Shown here piece by piece: positions 1-8,762 of a DNA stretch of 64,000 nt. Below the pieces are notes generated by a model, which searched no databases, had not been told where the DNA came from, and was given only the letters and a program-made list of their open reading frames with translations. Every line of letters begins with the position of its first letter. Within the stretch, counting starts at the first letter, position 1. Made by a program: the position numbers and the translations under genes. The stretch is from contig JADJWS010000002.1 of assembly GCA_016716235.1 (NCBI GenBank), forward strand, positions 62,001 through 126,000. Reading direction: 5' to 3'. This stretch comes from Candidatus Defluviilinea gracilis. GTDB lineage: Bacteria; Chloroflexota; Anaerolineae; Anaerolineales; Villigracilaceae.

Positions 1-960
1 GATCCCGTGACGATTCACTGCAAGGTCACAGTCAACGACCGCGATATCGTCGTGGATTTCGACGGCACGTCGCCGCAGATTCGGCGCGGCATCAATGTGG
101 TGATGAATTACACGCACGCCTATTCCACCTACACGTTGATGTGCGCGGTCGCGCCCGATATTCCGAACAACGAAGGCGCGTTTCGTCCGATTCGAGTCAT
201 CGCGCCCGAAGGTTCGATCCTCAATTGCCGCCGACCCGCGCCCGTGAGCGCGCGTCATCTCATTGGGCATTTCGTCTCACAGCCGATCCTGCACGCGCTT
301 TCGAATCCGATTCCAATTCATGTGATTGCCGATGGTTCAGCAGGTTTATGGAACACGATGTTCGAGGGCGAGTTAAAAGATTCGCACGACGTGTTCGCCT
401 ACATTTATTTTTCGGCGGGCGGCATGGGCGCGCGTCCGTATCGCGACGGGTTGTCTGCCACCGCCTTTCCCAGCGGCATCACCGGCGTGCCTGCCGAGGT
501 GATCGAGTCGGTCGCGCCGATTCGCATGCATAAACGCGAACTGCTCGCCGACACCGGCGGCGCGGGAAAATTTCGCGGCGGCTTGGGGCAGGAAATGATC
601 CTCGAAGTGTTGACCGGCAAACCCGCGACTCATTCGTGCATGTATGATCGCACGAAGTTTTCCGCGCGAGGTTTCCATGGCGGGCTGGATGGCACACCGG
701 GCGAAGTGATTCGTTCGGACGGCTATCGCCCGCATCCGAAGAGTCGCTACACCCTCCAGCCGGGTCAAACCGTGACGTTACGTCTGCCCGGCGGTGGCGG
801 CTTTTATTCGCCCCTCGAGCGCGATCCCGCCTCCGTGCTGGAGGATGTGAAGCAGGGATATGTCTCTCTCGATGCCGCGCGAGAAAAATATGGCGTGGTG
901 ATCGTGGAGGGGAAGGTGGATGAGGAGGGGACGAAAGAGGAAAGAAGAAAGAGGATGTGA
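1..960 (+). CDS. Hydantoinase B/oxoprolinase family protein, C-terminal part
   Basis: The frame is open from the first base, so this is about the last 319 residues of a protein usually 550-600 residues long; its start lies outside the window. HyuB-family proteins pair with HyuA to form cytoplasmic ATP-dependent enzymes acting on hydantoins, 5-oxoproline or related compounds. Family-like segments seen are VVMNYTHAYSTYT, GGMGARPYRDG, GGAGKFRGGLGQE and the Gly-rich LRLPGGGGFYSP near the end. The last 20 residues are Glu/Lys-rich and variable. A flavin amine oxidoreductase follows in the same direction after 94 bp, which suggests joint catabolism of a nitrogen compound. The exact substrate cannot be told. 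Confidence 0.85.
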   Translation, partial: DPVTIHCKVTVNDRDIVVDFDGTSPQIRRGINVVMNYTHAYSTYTLMCAVAPDIPNNEGAFRPIRVIAPEGSILNCRRPAPVSARHLIGHFVSQPILHALSNPIPIHVIADGSAGLWNTMFEGELKDSHDVFAYIYFSAGGMGARPYRDGLSATAFPSGITGVPAEVIESVAPIRMHKRELLADTGGAGKFRGGLGQEMILEVLTGKPATHSCMYDRTKFSARGFHGGLDGTPGEVIRSDGYRPHPKSRYTLQPGQTVTLRLPGGGGFYSPLERDPASVLEDVKQGYVSLDAAREKYGVVIVEGKVDEEGTKEERRKRM

Positions 961-967
961 TCTCCCC

Positions 968-1014
968 GCCCTTCCAGGGGGGGAGTCCCTCCCAGGGGAG
1001 GGTTAGGGTGAGGG
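968..1014 (+). repeat. Copy 1 of the GGGAGNGGGTTAGGGTGAGGG repeat
   Basis: A GC-rich hairpin (CCCTCC...GGAGGG) followed by GGTTAGGGTGAGGG. Three further copies lie at 7194-7230, 9658-9694 and 33473-33506, all in the same orientation. It fills most of the gap after the HyuB gene. Confidence 0.7.
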
Positions 1015-1054
1015 CGTATCGCGCGCGGATGTTTTTGTAACGGAGCAAAAATTT

Positions 1055-2437
1055 ATGACAAATAGCAACACAGCCGACATCGTCATCTGCGGAGCGGGGA
1101 TCGCTGGAATTTCAGCGGCTTATCAACTCGCGGTGAAACATGACGCGAAAAACATCGTCATCGTTGATCCGCTGCCGCCGCTGACTCTCACCAGCGACAA
1201 ATCATCAGAGTCGTATCGCAACTGGTGGCCCGGTCCCGGTGACGACATGGTGCGGCTGATGAACCGCAGTATCGACATTATGGAAGGGTTGCACCGCGAA
1301 GCGCCGAGTCGCTTGGCGATGCACAGGCGTGGATATTTATACGCCACTGGCGACCCAAGCGGCGTCGAGGCAATGATCGCCAACGCGGAGGAGATCACCA
1401 GTCTCGGCGCGGGCGATCTGCGTGTGTATCGCAACTCCAGCGATGATCCGAAATATATCCCAGTGAGCGAGCATGGCTTGTTCGATGCCCCCACAGGAGC
1501 CGACTTGTTTCTCGACCGGTCGTTGATCCGCAAGCAATTCCCGTATGTGACTGAAAATGCGTTGGCGCTCGTCCACGCGCGGAGGTGCGGATGGTTCGCG
1601 GCGCAACAGTTCGGCATGTACATGTTGGAAAAAGCGTTGGAGCGGGGCGTCAAACTCGTCAAAGGGAAAGTGGAAAGTGTGGATGTGGAGGGCAATCGAA
1701 TTAAGTCCGTGAAGGTGGCGGCAAATGATGGCGAGCAGGTTATCTCCACTCGGAATTTTGTCATCGCGGCGGGACCGTTGCAAAGATCGGTTGGCAAAAT
1801 GATCGGCGTGGACTTGCCCATCCTGTGCGAGCCGCACCTCAAGATGATGTTCAACGATTCGTATCGTGTTGTGCCGCGCGATATGGGCTTGTTCATCTGG
1901 AACGACCCGGTCACGTTGATGTGGTCAGACGAGGAACGCGCCGCGCTTGCAGAAGATGAAGAGACGCGCTGGTTGACGAAGGATTTTCCAGCGGGCGTGC
2001 ACAGCCGACCCGAAGGCGATGGGAACACGGTCTTGTTGCAGTGGGCGTATCACGATGAAGCGTTGGAAGAGCCGGTCTATCCCATTCCGCTCGACCCGCA
2101 ATTGCCCGAGGTGGTGTTGCGCGGCATGGCGCGGGTGATCCCCGGCTTGTCGAAATATTTCAACCAACTCCCCAAGCCGTTCATCGACGGAGGCTACTAC
2201 GCCCGCACGCCGGAGAATCGTCCGCTGATCGGACCGTTGCCAATGGATGGCGCGTACATCATCGGCGGCTTCGGCGGGTTCGGGATGCAAGTCGCATGCG
2301 GCGCGTCTGATTTGCTGGCGAAACACATCATTGGCGTTGAGTTGCCCAGTTATGCCCCCGCGTTTTTGTTCAGCCGATACGACGACCCGCGTTATCAAGA
2401 ATTAATGAAACAATGGGGCGCTTCGGGACAGATATAG
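1055..2437 (+). CDS. FAD-dependent oxidoreductase, DAO/sarcosine oxidase-like
   Basis: 460 residues. An N-terminal Rossmann fold carries GAGIAG at residues 13-18 for FAD, and the C-terminus has the DAO-family pattern ARTPENRPLIGP followed by GGFGGFGMQ. Such enzymes oxidise secondary or tertiary amines such as sarcosine, dimethylglycine or other N-methyl amino acids, in the cytoplasm. GGAG lies 9 nt before the ATG at 1055. Length fits a single-domain DAO protein; no folate-binding or GcvT domain is fused. It sits between a HyuB-family gene and an SDR gene on the same strand, so it may share a catabolic pathway with them. Substrate unknown. Confidence 0.85.
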   Translation: MTNSNTADIVICGAGIAGISAAYQLAVKHDAKNIVIVDPLPPLTLTSDKSSESYRNWWPGPGDDMVRLMNRSIDIMEGLHREAPSRLAMHRRGYLYATGDPSGVEAMIANAEEITSLGAGDLRVYRNSSDDPKYIPVSEHGLFDAPTGADLFLDRSLIRKQFPYVTENALALVHARRCGWFAAQQFGMYMLEKALERGVKLVKGKVESVDVEGNRIKSVKVAANDGEQVISTRNFVIAAGPLQRSVGKMIGVDLPILCEPHLKMMFNDSYRVVPRDMGLFIWNDPVTLMWSDEERAALAEDEETRWLTKDFPAGVHSRPEGDGNTVLLQWAYHDEALEEPVYPIPLDPQLPEVVLRGMARVIPGLSKYFNQLPKPFIDGGYYARTPENRPLIGPLPMDGAYIIGGFGGFGMQVACGASDLLAKHIIGVELPSYAPAFLFSRYDDPRYQELMKQWGASGQI

Positions 2438-2439
2438 AG

Positions 2440-2515
2440 TCTCCGCGCTGAGCGGAGCGTCCCTCGACTTCGTTCGTCGCAACTTGCGCTCCTCACTCCG
2501 CTCAGGACGGAGATA
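2440..2515. repeat. CTGAGCGGAGCG hairpin repeat, copy 1
   Basis: An inverted repeat: CTGAGCGGAGCG at the left and CGCTCCTCACTCCGCTCAG at the right enclose TCGACTTCGTTCGTCGCAAC. A closely similar copy is at 35833-35903. It lies directly downstream of the DAO-family gene and may act as a transcription barrier. Confidence 0.75.
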
Positions 2516-2526
2516 GTTAGCAAAGA

Positions 2527-2550
2527 GGGGGGGGGGGGGGGGGGGGGGGG
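2527..2550. other. Run of 24 G followed by A4-C6-A7
   Basis: A pure G24 homopolymer, then four A, six C and seven A, in the 216-bp gap between the flavoenzyme and the SDR. Nothing else in the window resembles it. It may be a real hypermutable tract or an assembly artefact or gap fill. Confidence 0.9.
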
Positions 2551-2653
2551 AAAACCCCCCAAAAAAAGGGACGCCTCTCCTCTTTGGCGAGGAGATTGCT
2601 TCGGGCGAAAGTTCACCGCCCTTGCAACGACATATCTTTGAAAGGAATTCACC

Positions 2654-3478
2654 ATGAAACTACAAAACAAAATTGCCGTCATCACCGGCGGGGCGCAGGG
2701 AATCGGAGCCGCGATCAGCGCGCGATTTTCAGAAGAAGGCGCGAAGGTCGTCATCGCCGACCTCAACGAAGAAAAATCGAAGGCGCTTGCGAGTCAACTC
2801 AACGCGTCATACGTGTTATGCGACGTGTCGAACGCCGAACAGGTGGACGATCTATTCAAGAAAGTGATCGTGCAATACGGCAGGCTGGATATCCTCGTCA
2901 ACAACGCCGCGCTCGTGCATCATCCCGATTCCAACAAAAATTTTCTCGAGTTGACCCAAGCCGCATGGACTCGCGCGTTGGAGATCAATCTCACCGGCAT
3001 GTTCCTGTGCAGTCAACGCGCCGGACGGATCTTCGTGAAGCAAAACCCCGAAGGAAAATCGGCGGGCGGCGCGATCATCAACATGAGTTCGGGCGGCGGG
3101 TTGCGCGCGCATCGTCAACTCATGGCGTACGACACAACGAAAGGCGGGATCGAAGCCGCCACACGCGCAATGGCAATGGACCTCGCCCCGTGGAAGATTC
3201 GCGTCAACGTGGTGGTGCCGGGCAACATCACCGTAGATAACGCCCTCGGCGGCGCGACCGGTCCCGAAGCCGCCGCGCGGACGATTCCCTTCGGTAAAGC
3301 GGGAGCGCCAGCCGACATCGCCTCTGCCGCCGTGTTTCTTGCCTCTGATGACGCCGCGTACATCACCGGTCAACGCTTGGTGGTGGATGGCGGCATGGAA
3401 GCGCAGTTGAGGTCGCCCGCGGTGGACGCGCAAATTGATGTGTCGGGTATCACAAGCCGCTTAGCAACTGCTTCTTAA
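2654..3478 (+). CDS. SDR family oxidoreductase
   Basis: 274 residues of the classical short-chain dehydrogenase type: TGGAQGIG near residue 12 binds NAD(P), NNAA follows, and the Ser-Tyr-Lys triad is visible as MSSGGG and YDTTKGG. The C-terminal part shows the usual VVDGGMEA strand. AAGGA lies 7 nt before the ATG, which supports this start. It probably oxidises or reduces an alcohol/ketone intermediate in the cytoplasm; the specific substrate cannot be read from sequence. It is downstream of, and co-oriented with, the DAO-family gene, but the repeat and G-tract gap make a shared transcript uncertain. Confidence 0.88.
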   Translation: MKLQNKIAVITGGAQGIGAAISARFSEEGAKVVIADLNEEKSKALASQLNASYVLCDVSNAEQVDDLFKKVIVQYGRLDILVNNAALVHHPDSNKNFLELTQAAWTRALEINLTGMFLCSQRAGRIFVKQNPEGKSAGGAIINMSSGGGLRAHRQLMAYDTTKGGIEAATRAMAMDLAPWKIRVNVVVPGNITVDNALGGATGPEAAARTIPFGKAGAPADIASAAVFLASDDAAYITGQRLVVDGGMEAQLRSPAVDAQIDVSGITSRLATAS

Positions 3479-3522
3479 CTCTTTCTTTGCCACACATCGT
3501 CCCGATGCCTTTCGGGAGAGCG

Positions 3523-3579
3523 CACAGAGAACTCTGAGAAAACCCCTTAAAAATCTCTGTGAACTCGGTGTTCTCTGTG
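3523..3579. repeat. CACAGAGAAC...GTTCTCTGTG inverted repeat
   Basis: A 10-bp perfect stem (3523-3532 with 3570-3579) in the convergent gap between the SDR and the GT4 gene. It overlaps the last codons of the GT4 reading frame, so that protein's final residues (about KNLSHREHRVHRDF) are repeat-derived. It may serve as a terminator for both strands. Confidence 0.6.
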
Positions 3580-4716
3580 GCTGAGGTTTTTTTCCACGCC
3601 TTTAAGAAACACTCTCTTTGGTTCACCCGAAACGAATTCTCGAAACTCATCCAAAAAACGCGCCTTGTTGAATCGCTCGGCGCGTTTTTTTATTTCCCGC
3701 GCGTCGAACGTTTGATTTATTTTTTCAAACCGATGGAATGTCTCGATCAAACTCGCTTCGGTCTGCTCCGCAAAAAACAAACCCGTGACTCCCTCCTCCA
3801 CCGTTTCCAACGCGCCGCCCGCGCCATATGCAATGACGGGACATCCCGCCGCCTGCGCCTCCACGATGGCGATGCCGAAATCCTCCTCCGCCGCGCAGAC
3901 GAAGGCGCGCGCGTTGCCCAGCAATTCGGCAACTTTTTCATCCGACTGAAATCCCAGCAATCGAATATTCGAATTTGCCATCGCTTTCAAACGCGGCTGT
4001 TCGGGTCCATCGCCGACGATGACGAGCGGAAGATTCAATTGATTGAACGCCCGCACAAGCAAGTCGACTCGCTTGTGCGGGACGAGGCGCGTGACGGTGA
4101 TGAAATAATTTTCGCGTTTCAGGCTGGGACGAAACCGCGTCACCTCGACGGGCGGATGGATTACCTTCGCTTCGAGTTGATACGCCTCCCGAATCCGCTC
4201 GCGGACGGTGTGCGAATTCGTCGCCATCGCATGGACGCGCGACGCGGCTCGTCTATCCCACGCGCGGAAGGATCGCATGTATCGGTCGAGGAGGAAATTG
4301 CGGCGCGTGTGTTTTCCGTTGATGTTGATGTTCGTCCATGCGTAGCGCAAGGGCGTGTGCGTGTACGAAACGTGATGCGCTCCATGAGGAGTCCGCGCTC
4401 CGTTCGCCACCGCGTAGTGAAATGAAACAATGGTGTCATAGCCGCTCAAATTGATTTGCTCAATCGCGGAAGGCATGAGCGGAAGCAAGTAACGGTGATG
4501 CGTGTGTGCGAACGGAAGCGAATCGAGCCACGAAGTATTTACTTTGCGATTCGCAATCGGCGAATTGACAAACACTTTTCGGTTGTAGATCAGCGTGAAA
4601 ATATCCGCGCGTGGATACGCCTCCAACGCGGCAAACAACACCTTCTCCCCGCCGCCGATGGAGGGGAGCGTATCAAGAACAAAGGCGATGCGCGGTGTAG
4701 AAAAAGTCGGGATCAT
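3547..4716 (-). CDS. Glycosyltransferase family 4
   Basis: About 389 residues from ATG at 4716. The frame could begin at 4770, but those 18 extra residues are encoded by a dispersed repeat, so I take MIPTFSTPRIAFVLD as the start. GT4 features: an N-terminal sugar-acceptor fold with LPSIGGGEKVL, RLVPHKRVDLLVRAF in the middle, and the donor-binding EEDFGIAIVEAQAAG motif near the end (the EX7E pattern). It likely transfers a nucleotide-activated sugar (mannosyltransferase-like) at the cytoplasmic membrane in exopolysaccharide or O-antigen assembly. It lies downstream of a second GT4 gene on the same strand, opposite a Wzy/ligase gene. Confidence 0.85.
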   Translation of the reverse strand: MIPTFSTPRIAFVLDTLPSIGGGEKVLFAALEAYPRADIFTLIYNRKVFVNSPIANRKVNTSWLDSLPFAHTHHRYLLPLMPSAIEQINLSGYDTIVSFHYAVANGARTPHGAHHVSYTHTPLRYAWTNININGKHTRRNFLLDRYMRSFRAWDRRAASRVHAMATNSHTVRERIREAYQLEAKVIHPPVEVTRFRPSLKRENYFITVTRLVPHKRVDLLVRAFNQLNLPLVIVGDGPEQPRLKAMANSNIRLLGFQSDEKVAELLGNARAFVCAAEEDFGIAIVEAQAAGCPVIAYGAGGALETVEEGVTGLFFAEQTEASLIETFHRFEKINQTFDAREIKKRAERFNKARFLDEFREFVSGEPKRVFLKGVEKNLSHREHRVHRDF

Positions 4717-4762
4717 GTCATTCTGAGGAGCCGCGAAGCGGCGGCGAAGAATCTTTGTCGCC
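4712..4762. repeat. GTCATTCTGA family repeat, variant with internal hairpin
   Basis: GTCATTCTGAGGAGCCGCGAAGCGGCGGCGAAGAATC: CCGC...GCGG forms a small hairpin, ending in GAAGAATCTTTG. Related copies are at 19972-20061, 28069-28166 and the IS110 insertion site (55644-55653 plus 56899-56958). It supplies a false N-terminal extension to the GT4 gene. Confidence 0.7.
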
Positions 4763-4784
4763 ACAAGCAAGTTTCCAGCAGAGG

Positions 4785-5780
4785 TTAGAGTTCATTCAAG
4801 GTTCTCCAGATCAAATCTGCTGTATTCTGCCATGAGAAATCTTTCGCTCGCGCCAATCCATTTTCAAAAAGCGACTTGCGTAGACTCTCGTCGCTCAAAC
4901 ATTTCTCCATTGTCTGTGCAAGGTTATCAGGCTCCTCTAAATGGAAAACGAGTCCCGCCTCGCCGACTGTTTCTGGCAATGCGCCGCCATCCGAAACAAT
5001 GACCGGTGTCCCGCACGCCATCGCCTCGAGCGCGGGCAAGCCGAAACCTTCGTCAAAGGATGGGAGTACGAACAACTCCGCGTTGACGTATAAAGCGGAC
5101 AATTCCTCCTCTGAAACATAATTCAAAAAGCGGATTCGCTCATCCGCAAAGAATTTTACCGAACGAAACACGTGTCCCGAATCCCCTGCAACGACCAGCC
5201 AGGTATCCGCAAACTTATCTTTGACTTGATGCCATGCCCTCATCAACCCTTCAAGATTCTTGCGCGGTTGAAGCGAACCGACGAACAAAACATACTTTTT
5301 TGGGAAATCAATTACACCATGTTTTGTTTCGGGTCGAAATACAGACGTATCTACTCCGTTCGGCGTGACGATCACATTCTCAACCCCGAACCGCCTTATT
5401 ACCTTTTGCTTTACATACTCCGAAGGCGTGAAAATAACGCGGACTCGTTTGGCGAGCCTCGGCAAAAACAAACGATACCAAGCCGAATAACCTCTCGTAA
5501 ACCATTCGGAATGTTCAAGCGGACTCAGGTCGTGGATCGTCAATGCTTGATTCTGAATCGCAAGCGGTCCCGAATTTGCGGGCGACCATAAAATCGAATC
5601 GCGCTTCAACTTTGTCGGCAGGATGAACTGTTCCCACGCATGACCCAAAATTCCTTGCGCGCGAGTCTGCTCAACTCGATGTTCATTCTTAAAGCGACGC
5701 AGGATCTCGCGCCCGTATCGTTCATTTCCCGTCACGCGCCGCGCGAGGAACCGTCCGTTGACCACGATGTCACGCGGCAT
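4785..5780 (-). CDS. Glycosyltransferase family 4 (second)
   Basis: 331 residues, GT-B fold. N-terminal RRVTGNERYGREI is typical of the group that includes WbpY/WbdB-like mannosyltransferases. TPNGVDTSVF, GSLQPRKNLEGL and the donor site FDEGFGLPALEAMACG with the catalytic EX7E pair are present. It should add a sugar to a lipid-linked polysaccharide on the inner membrane face. The ATG at 5780 gives MPRDIVVNGRFLARR, a normal start for the family. It is the first gene of the minus-strand pair; the O-antigen ligase gene diverges from the same 74-bp gap. Confidence 0.88.
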   Translation of the reverse strand: MPRDIVVNGRFLARRVTGNERYGREILRRFKNEHRVEQTRAQGILGHAWEQFILPTKLKRDSILWSPANSGPLAIQNQALTIHDLSPLEHSEWFTRGYSAWYRLFLPRLAKRVRVIFTPSEYVKQKVIRRFGVENVIVTPNGVDTSVFRPETKHGVIDFPKKYVLFVGSLQPRKNLEGLMRAWHQVKDKFADTWLVVAGDSGHVFRSVKFFADERIRFLNYVSEEELSALYVNAELFVLPSFDEGFGLPALEAMACGTPVIVSDGGALPETVGEAGLVFHLEEPDNLAQTMEKCLSDESLRKSLFENGLARAKDFSWQNTADLIWRTLNEL

Positions 5781-5835
5781 GATAGTCCGTTTGTGTGAGG
5801 AAGATATATTCAGACATGGGCGTCTAATTCATCAT

Positions 5836-5841
5836 TATAAT
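5836..5841 (+). promoter_or_regulatory. Possible -10 element (TATAAT)
   Basis: A perfect TATAAT lies 13 bp before the start of the O-antigen ligase gene in a divergent gap. No convincing -35 box is seen at the usual spacing, so this is weak. Confidence 0.25.
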
Positions 5842-5854
5842 AAGCCTTCCGAAA

Positions 5855-7249
5855 ATGGTCCTCGCATCCCCATACCCCGCGTCACATTGGACAAAGAACC
5901 TTGCGCGAAGCGCGTTTTATGTAACGCTCATACTTGCCCCCGTTCGCTTGCGAATGATGTTGCAGTCGCGGCCGAGTCATGCGATCTACAGCGATTACAC
6001 CGACTTCCTCCTCTTTCTGCCCGATATCGCGTTGCTTGTTATGTTGATCGCCTGGGGATTCGCAAAGCGATTCGATCCCAAGCCGTTGCGATTCGGGCCG
6101 CCGCTCGTGTGGATTCCGCTCGCAGGGCTGACCGCCTCTGCCCTGATTTCATCTGCCTCAAGCGTGGACGGCTCTCTCTCCCTTTATCACTCTGTCCGTT
6201 TGTGCCTGTTATTTCTCTTTTATCTTTTCATTGTCAACGAACAAATTTCGATTTTCAACGTCGCCTTCGCGGTGGGACTGCAAAGCATGTTGCAAACGGC
6301 GGTTGCGATTCCTCAATCTATTCTGCAACGTTCGGTCGGGTTACAAGTTCTCGGCGAATATCTGCTCGATCCAACCTGGTCCGGCGTGTCCATCATTTCG
6401 GATGGGGCGACCCGCATCCTCCGCGCCTACGGACTCTCCGATCATCCCAACATTTTGGGCGGGTGCCTCGCCTTCAGCCTCCTCGTCCTGTTGACCGTCT
6501 ATCTTCGTGGCAACAGAAAAAATTCTCTACTTCTCGGCTCTGTTTTTGTTTTGATAAGCCTCGCGTTGTTGATGACTTTCTCCCGATCCGCGTGGCTGGC
6601 TTTCGCGGCGGGATCAATCTTCATCGTCTGGTTTGAAGCGAGGGCGCGCGGATGGGGATTCATCAAATCTCTTGCGTTGCTTTTCGTTTGCACGATAATT
6701 GTTTTACTTCCATTCATCGCGCGGAATTCCAGTTACTTCGGCGCGCGCTTCAATGCGGGGAGTTCGTTCGAGACGGTCCGCTCTGAGCGCGGCGCGGTGC
6801 AAGAGCGGATATTCCTCATCGCATCCGCCAATCATATTTTTTCCCAACACCCGTTGACCGGAGTCGGCGTGTCCGCTTCGCCGCTCGCGCTTCGAGAGGA
6901 AATTCCTCAACTCCCCGAAACCTTCAATTACCAGCCGCCTCATTTTGTCTTGCTGACCGTCGGCTTGGAGACCGGCATGTTCGGCGCGATCTTCTACTTC
7001 CTGTTGATGATTCTTCCCTGGGTCGCATTTTCACGGAACGTGGAGGCGCGCAAAAATCCGCACGTGATCGGCGCGATGGGAATACTCCTCGCCGTCACCA
7101 TCGTCGGCTTCTTCGATTACTACACATGGTTTTCCACCCCCGGCCGAATCTGGCAATGGCTCGCCTGGGGATTGATTGCGGTATCCATAGAGTCCCCCTC
7201 TCCCTTAGGGAGAGGGGTTAGGGGTGAGGGTGAAATCAAATCATCATGA
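5855..7249 (+). CDS. O-antigen ligase/polymerase family membrane protein
   Basis: 464 residues with roughly ten hydrophobic segments and the Wzy_C/O-antigen ligase pattern: a long periplasmic loop before HPLTGVGVSASPL and a final membrane pair. Such proteins polymerise or ligate lipid-linked glycans at the periplasmic face. The last about 20 residues (SPSPLGRGVRGEGEIKSS) come from a dispersed repeat, not from the family. ATG at 5855 has no clear ribosome site. The stop overlaps the next gene's ATG by 4 bp (ATGA), indicating translational coupling with the GT2 gene. Confidence 0.8.
   Translation: MVLASPYPASHWTKNLARSAFYVTLILAPVRLRMMLQSRPSHAIYSDYTDFLLFLPDIALLVMLIAWGFAKRFDPKPLRFGPPLVWIPLAGLTASALISSASSVDGSLSLYHSVRLCLLFLFYLFIVNEQISIFNVAFAVGLQSMLQTAVAIPQSILQRSVGLQVLGEYLLDPTWSGVSIISDGATRILRAYGLSDHPNILGGCLAFSLLVLLTVYLRGNRKNSLLLGSVFVLISLALLMTFSRSAWLAFAAGSIFIVWFEARARGWGFIKSLALLFVCTIIVLLPFIARNSSYFGARFNAGSSFETVRSERGAVQERIFLIASANHIFSQHPLTGVGVSASPLALREEIPQLPETFNYQPPHFVLLTVGLETGMFGAIFYFLLMILPWVAFSRNVEARKNPHVIGAMGILLAVTIVGFFDYYTWFSTPGRIWQWLAWGLIAVSIESPSPLGRGVRGEGEIKSS
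7194..7230 (+). repeat. CCCTCTCCC...GGGTTAGGGGTGAGGG repeat, copy 2, inside a CDS end
   Basis: CCCCTCTCCCTTAGGGAGAGGGG is a hairpin with the usual GTTAGGGGTGAGGG tail. It encodes the C-terminal peptide of the O-antigen ligase protein. Confidence 0.85.
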
Positions 7250-8751
7250 CCTCCCTCGATACCCTCTTCATCCCCGTCACCGTGATTTACTTCCTCGTCG
7301 TCACCACCCTGTTCATCTACGGCTTGAACTTTTTATATCTTTCTTATCACGCGTGGAAGAAACGCGACGCGCTCGCCTCCAAACCTTTGCCGCTAAACAC
7401 AGAGTCAGTGCCGTTCGTCACGATTCAATTGCCGATCTACAACGAGTTGTACGTCGCCGAGCGGTTGATCGAATCCGCCGCCGCGCTCGACTATCCGCGC
7501 AGCCGATTCGAAATCCAGGTGTTGGATGATTCCACAGACGAGACAGTTTCACTCGTCGCGCGAACCGTGGATCGAATCAAAGCGCAAGGGATAAACATCC
7601 ACCATCTGCATCGAACAGAACGTGTCGGATTCAAAGCAGGCGCGTTGGCTGACGGGTTGCAAACCGCGCAGGGAGAATTCATCGCCATCTTCGACGCGGA
7701 CTTTGTTCCCAAGCCTGATTTTCTCAAAAAGATTCTTCCATACTTCGATGAAGATAACATCGCGTTCGTGCAAGCGCGGTGGGGACATTTGAATGGCGGT
7801 TATTCTCTGTTGACTTTTTTGCAATCGCTTTCGCTTGACGCGCATTTTGCGGTGGAGCAACTTGCGCGTTCGCAACTCGGTTTGTGGTTTAACTTCAACG
7901 GCACGGCGGGCGTGTGGCGCAAAACGGCGATCATTGACTCGGGCGGATGGAAAGCCGAGACTCTCACCGAAGACCTCGATCTTTCGTATCGCGCGTACTT
8001 GCGCGGATGGCGCGCGCGCTATGCGGGCGAGGTCGAAGTGCCGTCTGAATTGCCCGTGAGTTTCACCGCGTTTCGCCGCCAGCAACATCGTTGGGCGCAC
8101 GGCGGATTCGATTGCGCGATTCGTTATATCCCCGTCATTTGGAAATCGGATGCAACCCTCGCGCGAAAGATTCAAGCGAGCCTGCATCTCACGGGCTATT
8201 TGATTCATTTGTTGTTGTTCATGTGCGTGTTTTTATATCCGCTCGTCGTTGCGATTTCAGAAAGATATCCGGGCTTGATCAGTTTGTTCGGCATCGCCGT
8301 CGTTTTCAACTTCACCGCGCTCGCGCCGATCGCGTTGGTGGCGGTCGCGCAAAAGTCGCTTCACAAACGTTGGTTCGCAATTCTGCCTTACATCGTCACG
8401 CTTGCCGCGCTCGGCGCGGGGCTGATGCTCAACACATTGCGAGCCGCACTGCAAGTGTGGGCGGGTCGCCGCGGCGCGTTCGAGCGGACGCCGAAATACG
8501 GCATCACCGCGCGCGCGCAAAAATGGGAATCTCGTCGCTACTACGTCAACGTAGATCGGCTTGTCGTTTTTGAAATCCTCCTCGCCCTGTTTAATCTTGG
8601 CACGGTCTGGCTCGCGTGGCAAAATTCCAACTGGCTGATCGCGTTGTACGCGGCGATCTTCGCGGCTGGACTCTTCTTCAACTCCGGTCTGACGATCCTT
8701 CAAGCGATTCAAAGACGCTTCCCTCCGCGACTTCTAACTGATTCACCCTAG
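7246..8751 (+). CDS. Processive glycosyltransferase family 2 (BcsA/CESA-like)
   Basis: 501 residues. An N-terminal membrane helix is followed by a cytosolic GT2 domain with LPIYNE, the UDP-binding LDDSTD, the DADF metal motif, TEDLDLSYR and the processive signature QQHRW near residue 285. Three or more membrane helices follow. These are the marks of cellulose-synthase-like enzymes that make and extrude a beta-linked polymer from UDP-sugars. No PilZ domain is visible, so direct c-di-GMP control is not indicated. It overlaps the preceding gene by 4 bp; the polymer is probably an exopolysaccharide, type unknown. Confidence 0.88.
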   Translation: MTSLDTLFIPVTVIYFLVVTTLFIYGLNFLYLSYHAWKKRDALASKPLPLNTESVPFVTIQLPIYNELYVAERLIESAAALDYPRSRFEIQVLDDSTDETVSLVARTVDRIKAQGINIHHLHRTERVGFKAGALADGLQTAQGEFIAIFDADFVPKPDFLKKILPYFDEDNIAFVQARWGHLNGGYSLLTFLQSLSLDAHFAVEQLARSQLGLWFNFNGTAGVWRKTAIIDSGGWKAETLTEDLDLSYRAYLRGWRARYAGEVEVPSELPVSFTAFRRQQHRWAHGGFDCAIRYIPVIWKSDATLARKIQASLHLTGYLIHLLLFMCVFLYPLVVAISERYPGLISLFGIAVVFNFTALAPIALVAVAQKSLHKRWFAILPYIVTLAALGAGLMLNTLRAALQVWAGRRGAFERTPKYGITARAQKWESRRYYVNVDRLVVFEILLALFNLGTVWLAWQNSNWLIALYAAIFAAGLFFNSGLTILQAIQRRFPPRLLTDSP

Positions 8752-8762
8752 CGACATTTCTC

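Noticed and set aside
479..1048. Long open frames opposite known genes (also 1123-2028, 3559-4425, 14490-15176, 44440-45234, 59188-60342)
   Set aside because: They mirror strong genes on the other strand, have Arg-rich or unusual composition and no ribosome sites, and match no family.
3656..3692. Rho-independent terminator (CGCGCC...GGCGCG then T7)
   Set aside because: It lies inside the GT4 coding region where the encoded protein (KKRAERFNKARFL) looks natural, so I treat it as coding sequence.
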